DNA of 64,000 nucleotides. It comes from Burkholderiales bacterium (GTDB lineage: Bacteria > Pseudomonadota > Gammaproteobacteria > Burkholderiales > SG8-41). Position 1 is the first letter of the stretch, and each line of letters starts with the position of its first letter. The DNA lies in the NCBI GenBank assembly GCA_030683105.1, contig JAUXMZ010000032.1, forward strand, positions 1-64,000, in the 5' to 3' direction. Positions 36,283 to 44,789 of the stretch are shown here, in pieces. Both the position numbers and the translations under genes were made by a program. Below the pieces are notes generated by a model, which was not told the origin of the DNA, made no database searches, and saw only the letters and a list, made by a program, of their open reading frames with translations.

Positions 36283-37338
36283 GTGCTGAAAATCGGGGTT
36301 CTGCTGGGCGACGACATCGGGCTGGAAGTCGTGCCCGAGGCCGTCAAGGTGATGAAGGCCTCGGCGGCAAAAACCGGGCTTGCCATCGAGTGGAGCGAAC
36401 ATGCGATCGGCCGCAGCGGGCATGAGTTGCACGGACATACCATGCCCGAGGTCACGGTGAAGGCGCTCGAAAAAATCGATGGCTGGGTATGCGGACCGAT
36501 CGGGCACGGCGCCTATCCGCGCAACGACCCGACCTGGATCATGCCGCCGCTGCGCAAGCGTTTCGATCTGTTCGCGAGCATCAAGCCGGTCAAGTCATAT
36601 CCGAACATCGAGTCGGTGCACAAGGACGTGGACATCGTGTTCCTGCGCGAAGTGACGGAGGGCATGCAGTCGAGCGACACAGTGCTCGCCGGCAGCGGCG
36701 AGTTCCGGCCGAACGACAGCATCTCCATCGGCACCCGCGTGGTCACGCGCGTCGGCGCCAACCGGGTGGCGCGCGAAGCGTTCGAGATCGCCCGCACCCG
36801 CAGCCGCAAGACCGTGACCTCGGTGCATAAAGAACCGGTCTACCGCCTGGTGTGCGGCATGTTCGCCGAGGAATGCCGCAAGGTGGCAAAAGAGTACCCG
36901 GACTGCAAGCTGCAGGAAGTGCTGGTTGACGGTTTTGCGATGAAGCTGGTGATGAAGCCGCAGCAATATGACGTGGTGGTCACCACCAATCAGTTCGGCG
37001 ATATCCTGACCGACGAAGGCGCCGGTGTCGTCGGCGGGCTGGGGCTGGCACCTGGACTTTGCGTGGGCGAGCGCCAGGCGATGGGGCAGGCAACCCACGG
37101 CTCGGCGCCCGACATCGCGGGCCGGAATATTGCCAATCCGTACGCGTTGATCATGTCGGGCCAGATGCTGCTCGAGTGGCTGGGCCGCAAGCGCGGCGAA
37201 CCCAAGGCGGTGGAAGCGGCGCGGTTGATAGAACAAGCGGTGGATAAGGTCATCGCCGAAGCGAAACATCTGACAGGCGACCTGGGCGGCAAGGCGGGCA
37301 CCACGCAGATGGGCGACGCCATCGCTGCTGCGATTTAA
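36283..37338 (+). CDS. Isocitrate/isopropylmalate dehydrogenase-like protein lacking the catalytic tyrosine (second copy)
   Basis: A 351-residue protein with a GTG start after GAGGAG. It aligns without gaps to the product of 16903-17958 (about 82% identity by my count). It shares the metal motif TTNQFGDILTDEGAG, the HKEPVYRLVCGMF lysine and the tyrosine-to-glutamine change at residue 129 (REVTEGMQSS). Differences cluster around residues 38-70 and 131-150, near the substrate site, so the two copies may act on related but different substrates. Here it sits between acyl-CoA dehydrogenase and MmgE/PrpD genes. Confidence 0.82.
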   Translation: MLKIGVLLGDDIGLEVVPEAVKVMKASAAKTGLAIEWSEHAIGRSGHELHGHTMPEVTVKALEKIDGWVCGPIGHGAYPRNDPTWIMPPLRKRFDLFASIKPVKSYPNIESVHKDVDIVFLREVTEGMQSSDTVLAGSGEFRPNDSISIGTRVVTRVGANRVAREAFEIARTRSRKTVTSVHKEPVYRLVCGMFAEECRKVAKEYPDCKLQEVLVDGFAMKLVMKPQQYDVVVTTNQFGDILTDEGAGVVGGLGLAPGLCVGERQAMGQATHGSAPDIAGRNIANPYALIMSGQMLLEWLGRKRGEPKAVEAARLIEQAVDKVIAEAKHLTGDLGGKAGTTQMGDAIAAAI

Positions 37339-37348
37339 AAAATACTGG

Positions 37349-37479
37349 GCCACAGAGGACACAGAGATCACAGAGGAAGAAAGAACGACGAAGAAAATTG
37401 CTCGCAATAACATTGCTCACCGTTGTTTCGATTAGTTTTGTTTTTTGTTTCTCTCTGTGTCCTCTGTGTCCTCTGTGGC
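37349..37479. repeat. Paired inverted-repeat element
   Basis: Left arm 37349-37378 (GCCACAGAGGACACAGAG...), right arm 37451-37479 (...CCTCTGTGTCCTCTGTGGC). It starts 11 bases after the isocitrate-dehydrogenase-like stop and ends 27 bases before the MmgE/PrpD ATG. Confidence 0.85.
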
Positions 37480-37506
37480 AAATGAATTTTGCTTTTCGGA
37501 GTAAAA

Positions 37507-38871
37507 ATGGAAGTCACACGCACGCTCGCCCGTTACGTCATTGAATCGCGCTACGCCGACATCCCCGGGAAGGTCAAACACGAGGCAGCGCGTTCTTTCC
37601 TGAACTGGGTAGGCTGCGCGGTCGGCGCCTCGCGCCATGAAACCGTCGAATGCGCGCTGGCGGCGCTCGCGGAATTTTCCGGGCCGGCGCAGGCCACCGT
37701 GCTGGGACGGGGCGAACGGCTCGACATCATGCAGGCTGCATTGATGAACGGCATCACCTCGCACACCTTCGATTTTGACGATACCCATCTTAAAACCGTG
37801 ATCCATCCGAGCGGGCCGGTGGCCTCCGCCATTCTGGCGCTCGCCGAGCGCACGCCGGTCAGCGGCGAGGATTTTCTACACGCTTTCATACTGGGCGTGG
37901 AAGTCGAGTGCCGCATCGGCAACGCGGTCTACCCGGAACATTACAATGTCGGCTGGCACATTACCGGCACCGCCGGTGTATTCGGCGCGGCAGCAGCAGC
38001 GGGCAGGTTGCTGGGCCTCGACGAGCAGCAGATGGTGTGGGCGTTCGGCATTGCAGCCACCCAGTCTGCAGGCCTGCGCGAAATGTTTGGCACGATGTGC
38101 AAACCGTTCCACCCCGGCAATGCGGCGAGGAATGGGCTGCTTGCCGCGCTGTTGGCGCAGAAGAATTTCACCAGTTCCAGCCAGGGCATAGAAGCCAAAC
38201 GCGGTTTCGCGCATGTGCTGTCTACCGGCTTCAGGCCGGAGGAAATCACCGCGGGCCTGGGCAAGACATTTGAACTCTCGCTCAATACGTATAAGCCGTT
38301 TGCCTGCGGCATAGTCGAGCATCCGGCCATTGATGGCTGCATCCAGCTGCGCAACGAGCACAAGCTCAAGGCTGAGGACATCGAGAGCATCGCCCTTAAG
38401 GCCCATCCCCTGGTTCTCGAACTGACGGGCAAGAAGACACCGCAGACCGGGCTGGAAGGAAAATTCAGCGTCTACCACTCGTCGGCGGTAGCCATCATCT
38501 ACGGTGCGGCAGGCGAGGCGGAATACAGCGACGCAGTCGTGCGCGAGGCCAGGGTGGTGGCGTTGCGTGACCGCGTGTCGGCCGCGGTAGAGCCCGGCGT
38601 GCATGAGGATCAGGTGCATGTCACGATCAGGCTCAAGGACGGCCGCACGCTCGAGAAATATGTAGAGCATGCTGTGGGCAGCCTGGGCAAACCGATGAGC
38701 GATGCCGCGCTTGAATCCAAATTCCGCGCGTTTTCCGAAGGCATTCTGTCCCAGGCCGAATCCGACCGGCTGATCCGGTTGTGCTGGACTATCGCCGGGC
38801 TCAAGGACGCCGGCGAGGTTGCGCGGGCGTCCGTCCCGGCATCGGCTGCGGGAAAACGCAAGGCTTCCTGA
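37507..38871 (+). CDS. MmgE/PrpD family protein
   Basis: A 454-residue MmgE/PrpD protein. Visible hallmarks are HTFDFDDTH near residue 84, GWHITGTAGVFGAAAAAGRL and FGTMCKPFHPGNAARNG, matching the 2-methylcitrate dehydratase fold. The ATG at 37507 follows CGGAG; a TTG-started extension from 37489 is unlikely. It is likely to dehydrate or decarboxylate a hydroxy tri- or dicarboxylate. A second family member follows 87 bases downstream, and the two may form a heteromer or act on successive intermediates. Confidence 0.86.
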   Translation: MEVTRTLARYVIESRYADIPGKVKHEAARSFLNWVGCAVGASRHETVECALAALAEFSGPAQATVLGRGERLDIMQAALMNGITSHTFDFDDTHLKTVIHPSGPVASAILALAERTPVSGEDFLHAFILGVEVECRIGNAVYPEHYNVGWHITGTAGVFGAAAAAGRLLGLDEQQMVWAFGIAATQSAGLREMFGTMCKPFHPGNAARNGLLAALLAQKNFTSSSQGIEAKRGFAHVLSTGFRPEEITAGLGKTFELSLNTYKPFACGIVEHPAIDGCIQLRNEHKLKAEDIESIALKAHPLVLELTGKKTPQTGLEGKFSVYHSSAVAIIYGAAGEAEYSDAVVREARVVALRDRVSAAVEPGVHEDQVHVTIRLKDGRTLEKYVEHAVGSLGKPMSDAALESKFRAFSEGILSQAESDRLIRLCWTIAGLKDAGEVARASVPASAAGKRKAS

Positions 38872-38958
38872 ATTCCCTGGATCGTGGAGTTACGGCAGTC
38901 TGAAAAATTTTGTTAATTTCCGGAGAGTGGCATCAAGTCAGTCGCTGTTTCTTCCAAC

Positions 38959-40296
38959 ATGCGCGCGCTTAGCGCGTACGTGGCCGGCGCATCGCGCAGA
39001 AAGCTGCCGCGCGCTGTCGCCGACAAGACCAAGCACCACATCATGGACACGCTGGCGGCCATGGTCTCGGGCTCGCGCCTCGCGCCGGGCGCGATGGCGA
39101 TTTCCTATGCGAGGCGGCTGGGCGGTGTAAAGGAAGCGTGCATCGCCGGCACGCGCCTCGTGACGTCCTCGGCCAACGCTGCGCTGGCCAATGCCATGAT
39201 GGCGCACGCCGACGAGACCGATGATTCGCACCAGCTTGCGTTCTATCATCCCGGCTGTGCGGTGGTGCCGGCAGCGCTTGCCGTGGCCGAAAGGGAAAGC
39301 TCGAACGGCAGCGCGCTGCTGTCAGCGGTCGCGCTCGGCTACGACATCGGCTGCCGTGTGAATTTCGCGCTGGGCGCGATGCGGTTTCATCTGGCTGGCC
39401 ATTCCACTCACAGTTTCGGGGCGCTGTTTGGCGCGGCGGCCGCGGCCGGTGCGCTGGTGCGGCTCAGCCCGGCGCAGGCGCGCTGGCTGCTGTCCTACAC
39501 TGCGCAGCAGGCGTCCGGCATATCGTGCTGGATGCGGGACCCCGATCACATTGAGAAAGCATTTGACTTTGGCGGCATGCCGGCGCGAAATGGCGTGTCA
39601 GCCGCGCTGATGGTAGCCAGCGGCATGAGCGGCGTCGACGATGTATTTTCCGGCGAGCGCAATTTTCTGTACGCGTTTGGCGGCGAAGACCGCGCGGCAG
39701 AACTCGCGCGCGGGCTTGGCGAGCGATATGAGATTCTCAACGCCAACATCAAGAAATGGTCGGTAGGCTCGCCTATCCAGGCGGCGCTCGATTCGATGCA
39801 GGAACTGATACGCTGCCACGGCCTGAAGGCAGGCGACGTCAAAAAGGTTAAAATCCAGGTCCAGGATCATGAAGCAGCCATCGTCAACGACCGCGACATG
39901 CCGGATATCTGCCTGCAGCACCTTATAGCCGTGATGTTGATCGATGGCACGGTCACGTTTGCCACGTCGCACGACGTTGCGCGCATGAAAAACCGCGGGG
40001 TGCTGGACTTGAGAAAAAAGATCGAGCTGTGCGGCAGCGCCGAATTAACCCGGTCTGGTGGCCGCCAGGCGATAGTTGAAGTATGGATGAACGACGGGCG
40101 CCATGTCAGGCATCACACGCGGGCGGTCAAGGGCACCTCGGGCAACCCGATGACGCGGGCTGAGGTGGACGAGAAGTGCGTTGATCTGCTGGCTCCGGTG
40201 CTGGGCAGGAGAAAAACGCGGGCCCTGGTCGATGCGGTGTGGGATCTGGAAAAGTTAAATGATATCAGGATATTACGTCCGCTGCTGCAGCCCTGA
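38959..40296 (+). CDS. MmgE/PrpD family protein (divergent)
   Basis: A 445-residue MmgE/PrpD protein, clearly diverged from the one upstream. It keeps HADETDDSHQLAFYHPG and GHSTHSFGALFGAAAAAG. It carries CWMRDPDHIEKAFDFGGMPARNG where the others have the FGTM-KPFHPG-A-NG motif. That loop lies near the active site of cis-aconitate decarboxylase homologues, so the substrate probably differs. Last metabolic gene of the 33.6-40.3 kb operon. Confidence 0.85.
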   Translation: MRALSAYVAGASRRKLPRAVADKTKHHIMDTLAAMVSGSRLAPGAMAISYARRLGGVKEACIAGTRLVTSSANAALANAMMAHADETDDSHQLAFYHPGCAVVPAALAVAERESSNGSALLSAVALGYDIGCRVNFALGAMRFHLAGHSTHSFGALFGAAAAAGALVRLSPAQARWLLSYTAQQASGISCWMRDPDHIEKAFDFGGMPARNGVSAALMVASGMSGVDDVFSGERNFLYAFGGEDRAAELARGLGERYEILNANIKKWSVGSPIQAALDSMQELIRCHGLKAGDVKKVKIQVQDHEAAIVNDRDMPDICLQHLIAVMLIDGTVTFATSHDVARMKNRGVLDLRKKIELCGSAELTRSGGRQAIVEVWMNDGRHVRHHTRAVKGTSGNPMTRAEVDEKCVDLLAPVLGRRKTRALVDAVWDLEKLNDIRILRPLLQP

Positions 40297-40311
40297 AGAG
40301 CGGAAAAGTAT

Positions 40312-40521
40312 CGACACAAAGGACACAAAGGACACGGAGGAAAATAAAATCAGTGCTTCACCTGGCATCAGAGTCGGAAAATGAACGTGCCATCTCTTCT
40401 ATATATTTGCGGTTCTTGAATTTTGTATGACCCTTGCTTTACCTTTGTGTACCCGTCGAGCGCACCCGTCAAGCGGGTATTAAAAAGAAGGTATTGAAAT
40501 GAATCCTTCGTGTCTGTGCTT
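40312..40521. repeat. Paired inverted-repeat element, ACACAAAGG variant, with hairpin module in right arm
   Basis: Left arm CGACACAAAGGACACAAAGG... at 40312-40345. Right arm 40443-40521 is split by ACCCGTCGAGCGCACCCGTC, AAGCGGGTATT and a repeated GGTATTGAAATG stretch. The words differ from the CACAGAG type, but the architecture is the same. Downstream of the MmgE/PrpD gene. Confidence 0.75.
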
Positions 40522-40672
40522 TAAGGAACAGGTGCTGACTGATCCGAAGCTGCAGACCACCGTTGAGCTTTATGCCAGGGACAGGCGTAATATCACGCAG
40601 CAGGCGCCCGGGCGCTATCGCGGCGGTGCTGTCAAAGGCGATGCAAGTCGGAGGATGAGGAAGAAACGATGA
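40499..40672 (+). CDS. Possible small protein overlapping the next gene (uncertain)
   Basis: A 57-codon frame from ATG 40499 to TGA 40672. It has GAAGG before the start and its stop overlaps the next start as ATGA, which is the coupling pattern of real gene pairs. Against it, the first eight or nine codons fall within the right arm of a repeat element, and the basic tail (RRMRKKR) is not recognisable. It may be a chance frame. Confidence 0.3.
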   Translation: MNPSCLCFKEQVLTDPKLQTTVELYARDRRNITQQAPGRYRGGAVKGDASRRMRKKR

Positions 40673-41211
40673 AAAAACTGCTGGTCATATGCTGTGCAGT
40701 GGTGTTTGCCGCGACGTCGATGACGACGCTTGCCGCGGAAAAGAAAGCCGCGAGAAAAACCGTGAAAAAGATAGAGCGGCTGGCCTGCCAGCTGGGAACC
40801 GAGGACCGTCATGCCCGCATTGCGGTGGAGGTGGTCAACGGGTCGGTGCAGAACTTCGCCTATTACAGCAAATGGAAGCCGCGCACCTGCTCGGTCTCCA
40901 TCGAGCGCGACGATGCCTATAGCAAATGGCACGATATCGGGCGCTTTACCACCGTAATCACCGAGAAGGGCACGTTTCTCATCGAGAACGGCCGCAACAA
41001 CGTGCACTTCATATTCCGCGAAGTAGAGCGCGAGCGCTATTGCGGCGCTGAGGGCCGGATCAACGGCACGCTCACCGTGTGGCGCGGCCAGAGCCAGTGC
41101 GAACTCAATGGCGTGATGGACGACGATCCGAACGAAATGCAGCGCGGGGTGAGCGAAACCGTGGCCGAACGCGCCGCTGCAGACACGGCTACAGCCACGG
41201 CGCAAAGATAA
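40669..41211 (+). CDS. Secreted protein of unknown function
   Basis: A 180-residue protein with a clear Sec signal peptide (MKKLLVICCAVVFAATS, cleavage near TLAAEKK). The mature part has a lysine-rich start, four well-spaced cysteines (LACQLG, RTCSVS, RYCGAE, SQCEL) that could form two disulfides, and an acidic/alanine-rich tail. A beta-rich periplasmic domain is likely from the alternating pattern. I do not recognise a family. It converges on the CoA-transferase gene, with an AT-rich palindrome between. Confidence 0.65.
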   Translation: MKKLLVICCAVVFAATSMTTLAAEKKAARKTVKKIERLACQLGTEDRHARIAVEVVNGSVQNFAYYSKWKPRTCSVSIERDDAYSKWHDIGRFTTVITEKGTFLIENGRNNVHFIFREVERERYCGAEGRINGTLTVWRGQSQCELNGVMDDDPNEMQRGVSETVAERAAADTATATAQR

Positions 41212-41240
41212 TATATAAACATTTGATTATTATATATTAT
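41208..41240. other. AT-rich palindrome between convergent genes
   Basis: ATAATATATAA at 41208-41218 faces TTATATATTAT at 41230-41240, in otherwise GC-rich DNA. Between convergent stops it could end transcription in both directions, though the stem is weak and lacks GC pairs. Confidence 0.4.
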
Positions 41241-41252
41241 TAATGGACGCGC

Positions 41253-42476
41253 TCAGGCTGAAGTCGCGGCTTGTGCGCGGTACTTGTCGTAGATCGTGCC
41301 GCTTTCGTACAAGGCATCGACATCGGACGCGCCATAGCCCAGGGTGCGCAATACCTCGTCCGTGTGCTGGCCCAGCCACGGCGCGGCGGTGCGGATAGAG
41401 GTCAGGTCGCCGGTTGATTTGATCGGCAGCCCCAGCGTTTTCATGCGGCCGATTTTCGGATGATCCATATCCACCACCATCTTGCGCGCCTTGATGTGCG
41501 GATCGCTCATGATCTGGTCATAGGTGTAGACCGGGCCGCCTGGAACAGCGGCAGCATCGAGTTTTTCCACCCAGTGTGCGGTAGGCCGGGTCGCGAACAC
41601 GCTCTCGATTTCCTTTTCGAGTTCATCGATGTTTTTGAGGCGTGAAGGCAGGTCTATGAAACGGGGATCCGTCATCCATTCGGGCTTGTTGCATACCATG
41701 GTGCAGAAATTGGTCCACAGCTTGGCGTTGTTGGCGCCGACCGTCACATAACCATCCTGGGTTTTGTAAGCCTGGTAAGGGGTGGAGCGGCGGTGGCGGG
41801 TACCGGTCGCCGTCGGCAGTTCGCCTGAGCCGAAATAGGCGCCGAATTCCCAGTGCGTCCAGGCGAGCCCCGCTTCAAGCAGCGATGTCTCGAGGTACTG
41901 GCCATTGCCGGTTTTAAGTTTGCCGATGTAAGCGCCGAGTATGCCGTAGAGCGCGGTCACGCCGCTGGCGATATCGTTCATCGCGATGCCGACCTTGGCA
42001 GGACGGCCCCCCGGGTAACCGGTCATCATCATGATGCCCGACATGCCCTGGGCGACAATGTCGAAGCCGCCTTTCTTGCCGTACGGACCGGTCTGGCCGA
42101 AGCCCGACATCGACGCGTAGATAATGCCGGGGTTGAACTGTCTGACGGCGTCGTAATCGACGCCGAGTTTTTTGATGACGCCCGGGCGGAAATTTTCGGT
42201 GATGATGTCGGCCTTCGCGGCGAGCTTCATGAAAATTTCCTTGCCCCGCGGATCTTTCAGGTTGAGCGCGACGCTTTTCTTGTTTCTGTTCAGCACCGCG
42301 AAGCAATAGGACTCATCGTTGACTTTGGGATCGAAACGGCGCGAGGCATCGCCTTCAGGGAAGTTTTCTATCTTGATAATTTCAGCGCCCATGTCGCCGA
42401 GTGTCATGCTGCAATAGGGCCCGGCCATGACCGTGGTGAGATCAAGAACTTTTACGCCTTCGAGCGGAAGCGCCAT
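41253..42476 (-). CDS. Class III CoA-transferase (CaiB/BaiF family)
   Basis: A 407-residue family III CoA-transferase that moves CoA between carboxylic acids through a ping-pong aspartyl intermediate. The N terminus VKVLDLTTVMAGPYCSM and GADIIKIE-like segment (MGAEIIKIENFPEGD) are typical. The conserved aspartate is in AKVGIAMNDIASGV, and NLKDPRGKEIF follows the nucleotide-binding turn. It would activate an acid using succinyl-CoA or acetyl-CoA. It faces away from the Bug pair at 42.6 kb, with a 179-base divergent gap that probably holds both promoters. Confidence 0.9.
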   Translation of the reverse strand: MALPLEGVKVLDLTTVMAGPYCSMTLGDMGAEIIKIENFPEGDASRRFDPKVNDESYCFAVLNRNKKSVALNLKDPRGKEIFMKLAAKADIITENFRPGVIKKLGVDYDAVRQFNPGIIYASMSGFGQTGPYGKKGGFDIVAQGMSGIMMMTGYPGGRPAKVGIAMNDIASGVTALYGILGAYIGKLKTGNGQYLETSLLEAGLAWTHWEFGAYFGSGELPTATGTRHRRSTPYQAYKTQDGYVTVGANNAKLWTNFCTMVCNKPEWMTDPRFIDLPSRLKNIDELEKEIESVFATRPTAHWVEKLDAAAVPGGPVYTYDQIMSDPHIKARKMVVDMDHPKIGRMKTLGLPIKSTGDLTSIRTAAPWLGQHTDEVLRTLGYGASDVDALYESGTIYDKYRAQAATSA

Positions 42477-42655
42477 TTGGTTTCTCCCTGGAATTCGCGG
42501 AAACGGCGTCCGGATCCGTTCAAATATGAATCTATGGTCATATTTTACCGTGATGCGTGGTATCGTGACAAAAAAACAACCTGCGATCGAGCCGGAACGT
42601 GTTATCGATCGATAATGTTAAAAAACATGCGGTTATTACAACGAGGAGGTGGGCC

Positions 42656-43621
42656 ATGCATTGGATCATCCGTGCCGTAATCCCTGCGCTGTTCGTGCTG
42701 CCATTTGGAGTGCTGGCGCAAACCTATCCCGACAAGCCGGTGCGCGTGGTGATTCCCTGGCCGCCGGGCGGCTCCAACGACATCGTGGGCCGCATCGTGC
42801 TGCAGAAGATGGGCGAATCCCTGGGGCAGCAGTTCGTGATCGACAATCGTCCCGGCGCTGCCGGCTCGATCGGCGCGGATATCGTCGCCAAGGCGCCGTC
42901 TGATGGCTATACGCTCATGGTGCATTCGACTACTCACGTCGGCAATGCCCATATCTACGGCAAGCAGCTCAACTACGAGACGCTGAGGGACTTCACCGGC
43001 GTGGGCCTGCTAACGGCGCAGCCCGGCGTGCTGACCGTGCATCCGTCGTTGCCGGTGAAGACCACCGGGGATTTTCTGGCGCTGGCAAAGTCCCGTCCCG
43101 GCCAGATTCTGTACTCCTCTTCCGGCAATGGCAGCGCGCCGCACCTGCAGATGGCACTGCTGGCGTCGATGGCGGCCATCCGGCTCGTGCACGTGCCGTA
43201 CAAGGGCGGCGCGCCACAGGTGACGGCGCTGGTCTCCGGGGAGACGCAGGTGTCGTTCGCGACCATCGGCACCGTGATCAATCAAATTCGCCAGGGCAGG
43301 CTGCGCCCGCTCGGCGTCGGCTCGGCCCAGCGTACGAAGGCGCTGCCCGGCGTGCCGACGCTCTCGGAGTCGGGTGTGCCCGGGTACGAAATGGCGCCCT
43401 GGGTCGGCATGTTTGCTCCGGCAGGCACGCCCAAGGCCATCATCGACAGGCTGAATGCCGAGGCCAACAAGGCGCTCAGGTCGCCCGATGTCGTGCTGAA
43501 ACTGGAAACCCAGGTCCTCGATCCATGGACCAGCACGCCGGAAGAATTCAATGCGCGCCTCAAGGCGGACTACGAAAAGTACGGCAGGCTCATCCAGCTG
43601 ACCGGCGCAAAGATCGAGTAA
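42656..43621 (+). CDS. Tripartite tricarboxylate transporter substrate-binding protein (Bug/TctC), tandem copy 1
   Basis: A 321-residue Bug/TctC protein with a signal peptide ending GVLAQTYP. The binding loop is VRVVIPWPPGGSNDIVGRI, then NRPGAAGS, HVPYKGGAPQ and LPGVPTLSESG. The ATG at 42656 follows a strong GAGGAGGTGG; the longer GTG frame is rejected. The next gene is a close paralogue (shared RVVIPWPPGGSNDI and VMVHST-like segments), so this is a tandem duplication. It probably works with the divergent CoA-transferase. Confidence 0.9.
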   Translation: MHWIIRAVIPALFVLPFGVLAQTYPDKPVRVVIPWPPGGSNDIVGRIVLQKMGESLGQQFVIDNRPGAAGSIGADIVAKAPSDGYTLMVHSTTHVGNAHIYGKQLNYETLRDFTGVGLLTAQPGVLTVHPSLPVKTTGDFLALAKSRPGQILYSSSGNGSAPHLQMALLASMAAIRLVHVPYKGGAPQVTALVSGETQVSFATIGTVINQIRQGRLRPLGVGSAQRTKALPGVPTLSESGVPGYEMAPWVGMFAPAGTPKAIIDRLNAEANKALRSPDVVLKLETQVLDPWTSTPEEFNARLKADYEKYGRLIQLTGAKIE

Positions 43622-43737
43622 TGGGCTGATCCCCGGGCCGGCTGCATGTGTAATGCTGCGATCTGGTCCTGACAGCAATGCTGTCGCCGGGGTGTCCGGC
43701 ATGGCATAATTCCATTCTTTAGACTGTGGAGAAAATC

Positions 43738-44709
43738 ATGAAACGCGGTTTTTTCGCCATTGCGGCGACATTGCTCTCTTTGGTGTTTGCGTCACCCGCC
43801 GTGATCGCGCAGACCTACCCCGCCAAGCCGGTGCGCGTCGTGATTCCCTGGCCGCCGGGCGGCTCCAACGACATCACCGGCCGCATCGTGATGCAAAAAA
43901 TGACTGAAAATGTAGGCCAGCAGTTCATCATCGATAACCGCGGTGGCGCGGGAGGAACCATCGGTGCGGACATGGTGGCCAAGAGCCCGCCCGATGGCTA
44001 CGTGATCATGGTGCATTCCACTGCGCACATTACCAATGGGCATCTTTACAAAAAACTGCCGTATGACACGCTCAAGGATTTCATCGGCGTGACCACGCTC
44101 GCCAAGATGGTGGGTGTGCTGGTGGTGCATCCCTCGATGCCGGTAAAGTCCGTCAAGGAATTGCTGGCGGTCGCAAAAGCGCGTCCCGATCAGGTTATTT
44201 ATGGCTCGTCGGGCAACGGCAGCTTCGTGCATATGGCGATGGCACTGCTCAATTCGATGAGCAACACCAAGATGGTGCACGTGCCGTACAAGGGCGGCGG
44301 CCCGGCCAGCATAGCCATCGCCTCCGGCGAAATCCAGGCTATGATCCCCACCATTGGTTCCGTGCTGACGCAGGTTCAGGCCAAGCGGGTGCGGCCGCTG
44401 GCGGTTACTTCCGATACCCGGGTCAAGGTCCTGCCTGATGTTCCCACCATCGCAGAAGCTGGCGTACCCGGCTACGAGTTCACGTCGTGGGTAGGCGCGT
44501 TCGTTCCTGCCAACACGCCGCGTCCGATCGTGGACAGGCTTAACGCAGAGTTCAAGAAGGCGCTGGAGCATCCGGATGTCGTGAAAAGACTGAGCGACCA
44601 GACACTCGATCCGCTCTACATGACGCCCGAGCAGTTCGCGGCCCGCCTGAAATCGGATTTCGAAAAGCACGACAAGCTGGTCAAACTGACCGGTGCCAAG
44701 ATCGAATGA
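43738..44709 (+). CDS. Tripartite tricarboxylate transporter substrate-binding protein (Bug/TctC), tandem copy 2
   Basis: A 323-residue Bug/TctC protein with a signal peptide ending AVIAQTYP, then RVVIPWPPGGSNDITGRI, NRGGAGGT, VPYKGGGPAS and LPDVPTIAEAG. It is a tandem paralogue of the gene 116 bases upstream; both end in a KLTGAKIE or LTGAKIE tail. The gap has its own CATAAT hexamer, so separate transcription is possible. Followed 80 bases later by an SDR gene. Confidence 0.9.
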   Translation: MKRGFFAIAATLLSLVFASPAVIAQTYPAKPVRVVIPWPPGGSNDITGRIVMQKMTENVGQQFIIDNRGGAGGTIGADMVAKSPPDGYVIMVHSTAHITNGHLYKKLPYDTLKDFIGVTTLAKMVGVLVVHPSMPVKSVKELLAVAKARPDQVIYGSSGNGSFVHMAMALLNSMSNTKMVHVPYKGGGPASIAIASGEIQAMIPTIGSVLTQVQAKRVRPLAVTSDTRVKVLPDVPTIAEAGVPGYEFTSWVGAFVPANTPRPIVDRLNAEFKKALEHPDVVKRLSDQTLDPLYMTPEQFAARLKSDFEKHDKLVKLTGAKIE

Positions 44710-44722
44710 GCTGAAGTAAGGC

Positions 44723-44739
44723 GTGAGGAGTGAGGAGTG
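44723..44739. repeat. Heptamer tandem repeat (GTGAGGA)2
   Basis: GTGAGGAGTGAGGAGTGG, upstream of the SDR start at 44790. Another heptamer tract in a gene-proximal gap. Confidence 0.65.
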
Positions 44740-44789
44740 GTCGTCATTGGTTTTTCCGCCTCCCGCCTCTCGCATTTCAGGTCTGATAA

